Below, piece after piece: positions 1-5,331 of a stretch of 5,832 bases of DNA. Numbering within the stretch: the first letter of the stretch is position 1; each line of letters starts with the position of its first letter. The notes beneath the pieces are model-generated. The model did no database searches, had not been told where the DNA came from, and saw nothing but the letters and a program-made list of their open reading frames with translations. The DNA is taken from contig CAKQNH010000352.1 in assembly GCA_934255105.1 (NCBI GenBank), positions 1 through 5,832 on the forward strand, in the 5' to 3' direction. The stretch comes from an uncultured Pirellulaceae bacterium. Its GTDB lineage: Bacteria > Planctomycetota > Planctomycetia > Pirellulales > Pirellulaceae. A program made the translations under genes and the position numbers.

Positions 1-61
1 ACACACGTAGATGCTTTCATGGAAATATCGCGGGACGCGGGTTCGATTCCCGCCGCCTCCA
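1..61 (+). ncRNA. ssrA: tmRNA (transfer-messenger RNA), 3' end only
   Basis: This is the 3' part of tmRNA, the RNA that rescues stalled ribosomes by acting first as an alanyl-tRNA and then as an mRNA for a degradation tag. Visible parts are a T arm with stem GCGGG (37-41), loop TTCGATT (42-48) and stem CCCGC (49-53), then the 3' acceptor strand CGCCTCC (54-60) and discriminator A61. The stretch GGACGCGGGTTCGATTCCCG (33-52) is typical of bacterial tmRNA 3' ends. The upstream bases do not form the anticodon arm expected of a tRNA; they resemble the 3' strand of the long tmRNA helix P2. CCA is not encoded (CTA follows A61), so it would have to be added by tRNA nucleotidyltransferase. The tag reading frame and the 5' acceptor strand lie outside the window. 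An intrinsic terminator follows directly. Confidence 0.85.
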
Positions 62-66
62 CTATC

Positions 67-102
67 AGACCACTTGCGAAAACGTCGTAAGTGGTCTTTT
101 TT
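67..102 (+). terminator. Intrinsic terminator of ssrA
   Basis: AGACCACTT (67-75) pairs perfectly with AAGTGGTCT (89-97). Three further pairs, including one G-U, bring the stem to about 12 bp around a loop at 79-85. The stem is followed at once by a T tract (97-102). It starts six bases after the tmRNA discriminator, so it is the natural terminator of that gene. Confidence 0.9.
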
Positions 103-269
103 ATTGGACTTGCGGCGATTCTCCCTGCTCCGCCAACGCCGTTTTTTGATCCAAATGTTGCCAGATTGATCCGATAAGGTCTAATTAGCTCGCAGCAGGA
201 GGGTTCGATTCGGCCCATCAGACGAGACTGACTGCAGGGGAAACGAAAATGATCGATGAGCTACTCCAC
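103..269. other. Non-coding spacer between ssrA terminator and repeat array
   Basis: I see no supported gene here. The segment includes GGGTTCGATTC (201-211) and ATCAGAC (217-223). Both words also occur, in the same order, at the tmRNA end (39-49 and 64-70), which may be a decayed duplication or chance. A GCAGGAG word (195-201) matches part of the nearby 13-bp repeat unit. Confidence 0.5.
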
Positions 270-321
270 TTATGGCAGGAGCTTATGGCAGGAGCTTATG
301 GCAGGAGCTTATGGCAGGAGC
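270..321. repeat. Perfect tandem repeat, four copies of a 13-bp unit
   Basis: TTATGGCAGGAGC is present four times without a mismatch at 270-282, 283-295, 296-308 and 309-321. Because 13 is not a multiple of three, the array reads through all three frames. On the + strand it contains no stop and repeats an AGGAG-CTT-ATG pattern; on the - strand (GCTCCTGCCATAA) it places a TAA in each frame every 39 bases. The truncated DUF1593 frame ends at one of these TAA codons (283-285). There are no spacers, so it is not a CRISPR array. Its function is unknown; copy number may vary by strand slippage. Confidence 0.95.
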
Positions 322-849
322 CTTTCTCAACGGTGCCGTTCGCTCTTGCCTCTCATTGTCACCAGCCGCTCCTGGAGATGCAGGCGGTGACGAGGCCCGA
401 ATCAACGCAGTCGGCTTGATTTGCCCAGTAATACTGTCTTCCGCATCCACTGCTTGAAGCACTAGGTCCACTCCGTCGTCGACGTTGTTGGAACCGGCCA
501 CCGTTCGAGCCAGAAGCTGCTCGGGCCGGGGGGCACGCGAGTCATGCTTCACGAGATTCGGATAACACTCACCGTAGGCTTTGATCATCGCGCGCACGAT
601 ACCGAGTCCGTCTCGGATCGGATTCTTGTTCTCGCCGCCCCGCGCTATCGGTCGGTTGGCGATGATACCTTCGATGTCAAAGTCGTTGGCATAGACCAGA
701 AACCGGACGAGCGATTGCTCGTCGTCCGGATCGCCTTTCCAGAGGAATTCACCGGGCTTGAACCACCGCCTCACTGTCGGCTTGTCACCGAAGTCAGCCA
801 TCGCACAGGTGCACGAAAAACTTGAAGAAATCCATGGCTTGTCCCCCAT
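283..849 (-). pseudogene. Truncated DUF1593 (nucleoside-hydrolase-like) protein
   Basis: The reading frame has 188 codons from an ATG at 847-849 to a TAA at 283-285. Residues about 28-138 (nt 436-768) match the N-terminal half of DUF1593 / Sde182 nucleoside-hydrolase-like proteins as I know them. They include KPGEFLWKGDPDDEQS (31-46), whose Asp cluster at 40-43 resembles the Ca2+-binding DxDPxxDD region of nucleoside hydrolases. After these come YANDFDIEGIIANRP (53-67), a GLGIVRAMIKAYGE segment (81-94), KHDSR (101-105), and LLARTVAG (112-119). Intact members are several hundred residues long and usually secreted. Here homology breaks off after AVDAEDS (133-139), and the rest (nt 283-435) is unrelated tail ending in the 13-bp repeat array. 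The front has no signal peptide: the first 27 residues look non-homologous, and an internal ATG at 799-801 is equally possible. Both ends are therefore missing and most of the catalytic domain is gone. I infer a decaying remnant, though transcription cannot be excluded. Confidence 0.8.
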
Positions 850-926
850 TACTCTCTAGCCGGGACGGGCATGTTTGGCGAGGATAGAGAGATCTTGAAC
901 ATGCAGGGTTGATTGATTTATCTTGG

Positions 927-955
927 CTGTGTCGAACCGAACTGTGTCGAACCGG
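927..955. promoter_or_regulatory. 15-bp direct repeat, possible regulator site
   Basis: CTGTGTCGAACCG occurs at 927-939 and again at 942-954, a tandem period of 15 bp with 13 identical positions. Spaced direct repeats upstream of an operon can be binding sites for response regulators or activators, but a chance duplication is also possible. The spacing is 1.5 helical turns, which would put the two copies on opposite faces of the DNA. Confidence 0.4.
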
Positions 956-967
956 CGACAAGGACAG

Positions 968-985
968 TCAGCTACAATTAGCTGA
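968..985. promoter_or_regulatory. Inverted repeat TCAGCTA-CAAT-TAGCTGA
   Basis: Seven-base arms (968-974 and 979-985) are perfectly complementary around a 4-base centre. The centre overlaps TACAAT (973-978), one base from the -10 consensus TATAAT, although no good -35 lies 16-18 bp upstream. If that is the -10 element, the palindrome would be an operator lying over the promoter. Without a T tract it does not look like a terminator. Confidence 0.45.
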
Positions 986-1036
986 GCTGGATAGTTACAG
1001 CGTGGTGCATCGGCATCGCAAGATCCTACCTTGTCT

Positions 1037-1050
1037 GAGGTTGCAACCTC
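1037..1050. promoter_or_regulatory. Perfect 14-bp palindrome GAGGTTGCAACCTC
   Basis: The two halves GAGGTTG and CAACCTC are exact reverse complements with no spacer, about 80 bases before the DUF1552 start. The symmetry and position suit a binding site for a dimeric regulator acting on the operon. No regulator gene is visible in the window, so the partner is unknown. Confidence 0.45.
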
Positions 1051-1120
1051 GGCTCCCCTCCCCATAACCGCGACCTTTCCAGCAGCTTGCTTGGCTCAAG
1101 CGGCTCCCACCGGTTCTTTC

Positions 1121-1124
1121 AAGG
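1121..1124 (+). promoter_or_regulatory. Weak ribosome binding site AAGG
   Basis: AAGG lies 7 bases before the GTG at 1132 and 13 bases before the ATG at 1138. The spacing favours the GTG start, although the match to the Shine-Dalgarno core is short and planctomycetes often lack strong sites. Confidence 0.35.
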
Positions 1125-1131
1125 CTAAACT

Positions 1132-2409
1132 GTGATCATGCGCAAATCATTTGATCGACGACGTTTTGTCATTCAGTCCCTTGTGGGTTCGTTGGCCTTG
1201 CCTGGGCTGCCGTCTTTGTTAGCGGCCAGCACCGATATCAGTTTGCCACTTCGCGCGACCCGCGGCGTCGGTGCGGAAGCTCGAAGATTCGTTGCTGTAG
1301 GGAATCTGCTTGGCTTCCAGCAGAAGCATTTCTTCCCGGAAACGCCCGGCAAGAAATTTGAGGAAACGACGCTGCTCAAGCCGCTGGCTAGTAATCGTGA
1401 TCATATTACGGTCTACCGCGGCCTCGATCACGGACTGCGCGGGGGACATTTCGCGGTTCATACGTTTTTGTCCGGCGTGCTGCACCACGAATCTAAACAA
1501 CGCCCCAACGGCAATGTCACCATTGACCAGTTCATCGCCGACGAGATTGGTCCCCAATCGCGTTTCCCCTCGCTAACCGTCGGCTCCGAAGGTGGGATCC
1601 ATGGTGGTTGCCAACTGGCTTGGACCAAGTCTGGAGTCCGCGTGCCACCGATCACCGGTCCGGCCGAGTTGTTCGAAAAGCTATTCGTCACCGATTCCGA
1701 ATCGCGCCGCGTCCAAAAAGTCAAAGACAATTCGCTGCAAGCTTCGATTCTCGATTCGATCGTCGACGAGGCGAGCGCACTTTCGAAGCGAGTCAATCTA
1801 GAGGACAAAGCCAAGCTGGATGAATACTTTACCTCAATTCGCGATGTCGAGAAACGCCTACAAGCTCGGCAGCGATGGGCCGACCAACCTAAGCCGGAGC
1901 CCCCTTTCGAAAAGCCTGCCGATACCAATACGGTCGACGATCTGCCGTTGCTCTACGAGCTGATGGCTTTAGCACTCCAAACCGACTCAACACGTGTGGC
2001 GACTCTGGAAATTGGCGGAAGCTTTCTCCCGCAAGACTTGGGGATCGACAAGTCCTACCACAGCCTTTCACACCACGGCAATGATGAGCAAGCGATCGCG
2101 AACTTAATTACGTTGGAGACGTACCAACTGGAACAGTTCAGCAGATTCTTGACCCGCCTGGCCGCCATTCCGGATGGCGAGCAAAGCTTGCTCGATTCGA
2201 CGGCCGTACTGTTTGGCAGCGGCATGGGAAACGGCAACTCGCACACGAACAACGACTTGCCAATCGTCTTGGCCGGCGGCGGCTACGGTCGCGGCGAATT
2301 CAAGAACATTTCAAACCGAGTACCGCTGTGTAATCTGTTCGTTGATATTGCCCAGCGAATGGGCGTCGAGACAGAGTCCTTCGGCACCAGTACTGGCACC
2401 TTCTCCTAA
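1132..2409 (+). CDS. DUF1552 domain-containing protein, Tat signal
   Basis: The 425-residue product is a full-length DUF1552 (PF07586) protein, a family of unknown activity abundant in planctomycetes. The N-terminus has a twin-arginine motif, DRRRFVIQ (8-15), followed by a hydrophobic stretch to about residue 31, so export of a folded protein by the Tat route is likely. Conserved-looking histidine clusters are GLDHGLRGGHFAVH (97-110), YHSLSHHG (309-316) and GMGNGNSHTNNDLP (364-377), the last followed by a glycine-rich AGGGYGRG segment. The combination suggests a metal-binding site, by analogy with alkaline-phosphatase-like folds; this is inference. The C-terminus FGTSTGTFS resembles the family's usual ending, so the gene is not truncated. 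GTG at 1132 is chosen for its distance from AAGG; ATG at 1138 would remove only two residues. The next gene starts 12 bases after the stop, so the two are probably co-transcribed and act together outside the cytoplasm. Confidence 0.9.
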   Translation: MIMRKSFDRRRFVIQSLVGSLALPGLPSLLAASTDISLPLRATRGVGAEARRFVAVGNLLGFQQKHFFPETPGKKFEETTLLKPLASNRDHITVYRGLDHGLRGGHFAVHTFLSGVLHHESKQRPNGNVTIDQFIADEIGPQSRFPSLTVGSEGGIHGGCQLAWTKSGVRVPPITGPAELFEKLFVTDSESRRVQKVKDNSLQASILDSIVDEASALSKRVNLEDKAKLDEYFTSIRDVEKRLQARQRWADQPKPEPPFEKPADTNTVDDLPLLYELMALALQTDSTRVATLEIGGSFLPQDLGIDKSYHSLSHHGNDEQAIANLITLETYQLEQFSRFLTRLAAIPDGEQSLLDSTAVLFGSGMGNGNSHTNNDLPIVLAGGGYGRGEFKNISNRVPLCNLFVDIAQRMGVETESFGTSTGTFS

Positions 2410-2421
2410 TGGCGTTTATCT

Positions 2422-4956
2422 ATGCCTTCCCGTGCTTCTTTCCGCCGGCGATCGCTTCGCGCAGCGTGGGCTATCGCTGTTGCGGTCTCAATCAGTTCTC
2501 CGCTGCAGGCCCAGTCGGACATAGCCGCAGACGCGTTGGCGGCGCGGACCAAGTTGGTGGCCGCGTTTCTTGGTAATTACTGCGCCGAGTGCCACAGTGC
2601 CGATGCGGCGGAGGGCGACCGCGAGTTCGAGTCGTTCCATTTGCCCCTAGATTCGACTCAGCATTTGATCACCGCTGATGAGATCATCGATCAGTTGACG
2701 CTCCGACAAATGCCGCCCGAGGATGCGAACCAGCCGACCGACCCAGAGCGTTTGGAAGTTCTCAGTGCGCTGCGTGCCAGCGTCGATGATAGCCGCGATA
2801 GGTTCAGCAGTTCGGGTGGGCGAACGGTGATGCGTCGGTTATCCAAACGCGAATACGAAAACACGTTGGCCGTGCTGTTTAACCGCCGCGTTGACACGCT
2901 TGGTCTGACCGCTGAATTTCCGCAGGACAACACCAGTCGCCACATGGACAACATTGGTGAGTCCCTGGTTACCTCTGGCTTCCTGCTCGATCAGTACTTC
3001 CTGGCGGCCTCGCGGCTGGTGGAGGCCCGCCTCGGCAAGCCTGCTATGGCGCCTAAAGATTGGCATTTCACTGACAATTTCCAGCAGTACGAGGAATTAT
3101 CCGGCTCACATCGTAGCGTTTTCAACTACGAATACCTCTGCCTTTACGAACAGCCCAATACCGACACGCGGCAGGGAGGCTACGGACATATCGAAGACTT
3201 TTTACAAGGAGTACCGGTAGCCGGGCTGTATGACATCGAAGTCCATGCTCAGGCGATGCACCGTGACACCCATTACGACCCGCAGATTTTCGGTATCGAT
3301 TTCTCTGAGCCGTTTCAACTGGGCGTTGTTCCCGGTGACGTGACCAAAGGGCATATTCATTACCCACAAGCCATTGAGCCGATTCTGGGACGTGCGGTGG
3401 TGCCCGATGATCAGCCGCAGTGGCTGCGTTTTTGTGTTTGGTTGGAGGCTGGACAGACACCGCGTTTTATCTTTCCCAACGGACCTTACGAGTCGCGTGC
3501 TTCGGTCATCGCTGTCAACAAACGCTACAAGGACGAATTCGATCCCAAGCAGTACAAAGCCGGCGTGAGCAGAACACACATCCTGCGCGAAGGCGCCCTG
3601 CCGCACATCAAGATTGGCGAAATCAAAATCCACGGGCCGCTTGCGGAGCCGGGCGGAGGAAGCGAGGAAATCGCGGTCTTTGGGAAAGATGGGTTTCAGC
3701 CCGATCGGGCGATCGAACAACTCTTGGGCTTTGGCCGGCGCGCCTATCGCCGTCCGTTACAGGACTCAGATCGCAGCCGCATCGGGGCCTTCTATCAACG
3801 GCGTTTGTCGGAGGAGGCGACGCCGCGGCAAGCTGCCCTCGATACGATAAAAATGATTCTTTGCTCGCCGTCGTTTCTTTACCTAAGCGAGATCACCCCA
3901 GAGAACGAGAGCATTCTCCGCCCCTTCGATCTTGCCTCGCGACTTTCGTATGCGCTGTGGGCCGGGCCACCGGACGAACAGCTATTCGCCTCGGCTGAGT
4001 CGGGCAGATTGGCCGAACCCGACGAGTTGAAACAACAGATTTGTCGCATGTTGGACGACGAGCGATCGCAAGAATTCGTCAGCGGCTTTGTCGATAGCTG
4101 GCTCAATTTGCGCGACATTGGCAAGCTGCCGCCTCCGCGGAACGCCGCGAAGGAATACTATGCGGAAAACCTTCCCGAGTCGATGAAACAGGAGGCGCGG
4201 CTGTTCTTTCGCCACCTGCTCGACGAGAACGGGCCCGTGACCGATTTCTTGGATGCAGACTACACATTTGTCGACAAGGGCCTAGCCAAACTCTACGGCT
4301 TGCCCGAGAAAGATTCGCTGCGACTGGCCGATGGCTTTCAGAGGGTCAGGTTGGAAAAAAACAAGCAACGCGGCGGTCTCCTGGGCATGGCCGGCGTGCT
4401 AACCGTCAGCGCCAATGGCGTAGACACATCCCCCGTGACGCGTGGCGTGTGGGTCATGGAAAACGTGCTCGGCATCACGCCCTCCCCGCCCCCAGACGAG
4501 GTCCCCTCCCTCGACGCCAACGTTAGCGGAGCCGCCACGATACGTGAAAAATTAGCCATGCACCGCCAAGACCAAACATGCAATGTTTGCCATCGCACTA
4601 TTGATCCGCTGGGATACGCCCTGGAATCGTTTGATCCGATTGGACGCTGGCGAACGAATTATCCCAAGCCCAACGGCAAGGCCCCCGCGCCCAAGATCGA
4701 TACTTCCGGCAAATTACCCTCCGGTGAAACGTACGCAGACTTTGTGAGCTTCAAGCACGTATTGCAAACCAGCCGGCGCGACCTGTTTGCGCACAGCTTG
4801 GTCGAGAAATTACTCACCTACTCGACAGGGCGACTGATGGAACGTAGCGATCGCTTCGAGATCGGCGACATGCTGGCCCGCGTCCATGCCAAAGACGATG
4901 GCCTACGCACGATGGTTATCGAAGTTCTGACGAGCGAGATCTTTCGTTCGCGCTAG
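2422..4956 (+). CDS. Planctomycete cytochrome-like DUF1592/DUF1588 protein
   Basis: This 844-residue exported protein has a Sec-type signal: basic RRR at 8-10, a hydrophobic core at about 14-26, and likely cleavage after PLQA (residue 30). The domain order appears to be planctomycete cytochrome c (about 45-125) with haem motif CAECH (54-58) and MPP (97-99) as possible axial ligand; DUF1587 (about 137-205, starting MRRLSKREYENT); a long middle segment (about 210-428) with no domain I recognise; DUF1595 (about 430-490, including GRRAYRRPL); DUF1592 (about 498-630, ending FVDKGLAKLYGLP); DUF1588 (about 639-745) with a second haem motif CNVCH (720-724) followed by IDPLGYALESFD; and DUF1585 (about 768-842). 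Two CXXCH sites imply a dihaem c-type protein matured in the periplasm. The substrate and electron partner are unknown. The ATG follows the DUF1552 stop by 12 bases with no Shine-Dalgarno sequence, suggesting translational coupling. No frameshift or internal stop is seen. Confidence 0.92.
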   Translation: MPSRASFRRRSLRAAWAIAVAVSISSPLQAQSDIAADALAARTKLVAAFLGNYCAECHSADAAEGDREFESFHLPLDSTQHLITADEIIDQLTLRQMPPEDANQPTDPERLEVLSALRASVDDSRDRFSSSGGRTVMRRLSKREYENTLAVLFNRRVDTLGLTAEFPQDNTSRHMDNIGESLVTSGFLLDQYFLAASRLVEARLGKPAMAPKDWHFTDNFQQYEELSGSHRSVFNYEYLCLYEQPNTDTRQGGYGHIEDFLQGVPVAGLYDIEVHAQAMHRDTHYDPQIFGIDFSEPFQLGVVPGDVTKGHIHYPQAIEPILGRAVVPDDQPQWLRFCVWLEAGQTPRFIFPNGPYESRASVIAVNKRYKDEFDPKQYKAGVSRTHILREGALPHIKIGEIKIHGPLAEPGGGSEEIAVFGKDGFQPDRAIEQLLGFGRRAYRRPLQDSDRSRIGAFYQRRLSEEATPRQAALDTIKMILCSPSFLYLSEITPENESILRPFDLASRLSYALWAGPPDEQLFASAESGRLAEPDELKQQICRMLDDERSQEFVSGFVDSWLNLRDIGKLPPPRNAAKEYYAENLPESMKQEARLFFRHLLDENGPVTDFLDADYTFVDKGLAKLYGLPEKDSLRLADGFQRVRLEKNKQRGGLLGMAGVLTVSANGVDTSPVTRGVWVMENVLGITPSPPPDEVPSLDANVSGAATIREKLAMHRQDQTCNVCHRTIDPLGYALESFDPIGRWRTNYPKPNGKAPAPKIDTSGKLPSGETYADFVSFKHVLQTSRRDLFAHSLVEKLLTYSTGRLMERSDRFEIGDMLARVHAKDDGLRTMVIEVLTSEIFRSR

Positions 4957-4996
4957 CGCTCTGGCGGTTGGTCCATATAGAGCAAGCGGATTGCGC

Positions 4997-5134
4997 TTAG
5001 GGCAGGATGCCATCCCAGCCTTTGCGATAGGGCCGCCGGATGAATCGATCGGCTTCCGGCGCATTGCGGGCGCGGAGGTTGATGGAGGCCCAAGCCAGCT
5101 TTTTACCCGTGCGGTAAGCCACGTTGCCGCTGCA
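4997..5134 (-). pseudogene. C-terminal remnant of a Gfo/Idh/MocA-family oxidoreductase
   Basis: Read on the - strand, 45 codons ending at TAA (4997-4999) give [13 protein letters not shown], then [22 protein letters not shown]. This is the characteristic C-terminus of Gfo/Idh/MocA oxidoreductases common in planctomycetes (typically GN-A-RTGKKL-W, then N-PEA, then Y-R-GW). These are NAD(P)-dependent sugar or inositol dehydrogenase-like enzymes. Nothing resembling the Rossmann domain or the rest of the catalytic domain is present: the open frame upstream ends at an in-frame stop (5183-5185) and the codons just before the match are not family-like. The piece is therefore a decayed or recombined gene end. 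It lies on the opposite strand from the operon, and the phosphatase gene upstream of it shares its strand. Confidence 0.75.
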
Positions 5135-5168
5135 CCAAGGTGTTACCACCTTCAGCGTACGACTCGGG

Positions 5169-5191
5169 GCCAGCCTAACTGGCTAGGTTTT
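5169..5191 (+). terminator. Weak possible terminator of the operon
   Basis: GCCAG (5169-5173) pairs with CTGGC (5179-5183) around a 5-base loop, and TTTT follows at 5188-5191. The stem is only 5-6 bp and the T run is short and offset, so this is a weak candidate for ending the + strand operon, about 210 bases past its last stop. No better terminator was found nearer. Confidence 0.25.
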
Positions 5192-5284
5192 CACTGTAGG
5201 ACTCGTCCATTCCCAATTCCAAACCGGTTCACCCTCGCGCTTTCCCTGCCCCCCTTCCTGGCTTTAACCGAAACGATACTTGAT

Positions 5285-5313
5285 CCCCCTTTCGCCCCGG
5301 TCCCTGCCCCCCC
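5285..5313 (-). other. G-quadruplex motif on the - strand
   Basis: Four C runs of 5, 4, 3 and 7 bases (5285-5289, 5295-5298, 5302-5304, 5307-5313) are separated by 5, 3 and 2 bases. The - strand therefore fits the G3+N1-7 quadruplex pattern. It starts 19 bases after the stop of the phosphatase gene on that strand, so it would lie in the 3' untranslated part of its mRNA. The motif is a direct reading; folding and any role in termination or mRNA stability are inferred. Confidence 0.6.
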
Positions 5314-5331
5314 TTTCCGCTCACACATTAA

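Larger units (their letters stand above)
850..1131. other. Non-coding upstream region of the DUF1552 operon
   Basis: No coding frame here resembles a known protein. The region holds a 15-bp direct repeat and two perfect inverted repeats (listed separately), arranged within about 125 bases and ending about 80 bases before the first gene. That layout fits a promoter with protein-binding sites. No convincing paired -35/-10 promoter was found. Confidence 0.5.
4957..5331. other. Intergenic region with gene remnant and C-rich tract
   Basis: No intact gene lies between the end of the cytochrome-like gene and the phosphatase gene. The left part holds the oxidoreductase remnant (4997-5134), the middle a weak hairpin (5169-5191), and the right a C-rich stretch with a G-quadruplex motif on the - strand. 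TCCCTGCCCCCC occurs twice, at 5243-5254 and 5301-5312. The long + frame through this region (4991-5335) has no recognisable protein features. Confidence 0.6.

Noticed and set aside
1..61. Interpretation as an ordinary tRNA
   Set aside because: The T arm and acceptor fit, but no anticodon arm lies at the right distance upstream, and the sequence matches the tmRNA 3' end pattern.
270..321. Tandem array considered as CRISPR or replication iterons
   Set aside because: The units are contiguous without spacers, and no cas or replication genes or AT-rich origin-like DNA lie nearby.
272..457. 61-codon + frame beginning in the 13-bp repeat
   Set aside because: It starts as translated repeat and then runs antisense to the DUF1593 remnant; the apparent start signals are part of the repeat unit and no protein family is recognisable.
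544..825. 93-codon + frame
   Set aside because: It is antisense to the conserved DUF1593 block, whose - strand frame carries the family motifs.
856..1065. 69-codon - frame upstream of the DUF1593 remnant
   Set aside because: No recognisable motifs, and it contains the direct repeat and palindromes of the operon's control region; it is not an in-frame extension of DUF1593.
1458..1928. 156-codon - frame inside the DUF1552 gene
   Set aside because: Antisense shadow of a full-length, motif-rich gene.
3202..3998. Long alternative frames (172 codons on -, 192 codons on +) inside the cytochrome-like gene
   Set aside because: They overlap an uninterrupted coding frame with clear domains and have low-complexity, family-less translations.
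4950..4959. 10-bp palindrome GCGCTAGCGC at the operon stop codon
   Set aside because: Short, GC-rich and spanning the stop codon; without further context it is likely chance.
4984..4998. Hairpin AAGCG-GATTG-CGCTT as operon terminator
   Set aside because: The stem is only 5 bp and no T tract follows.
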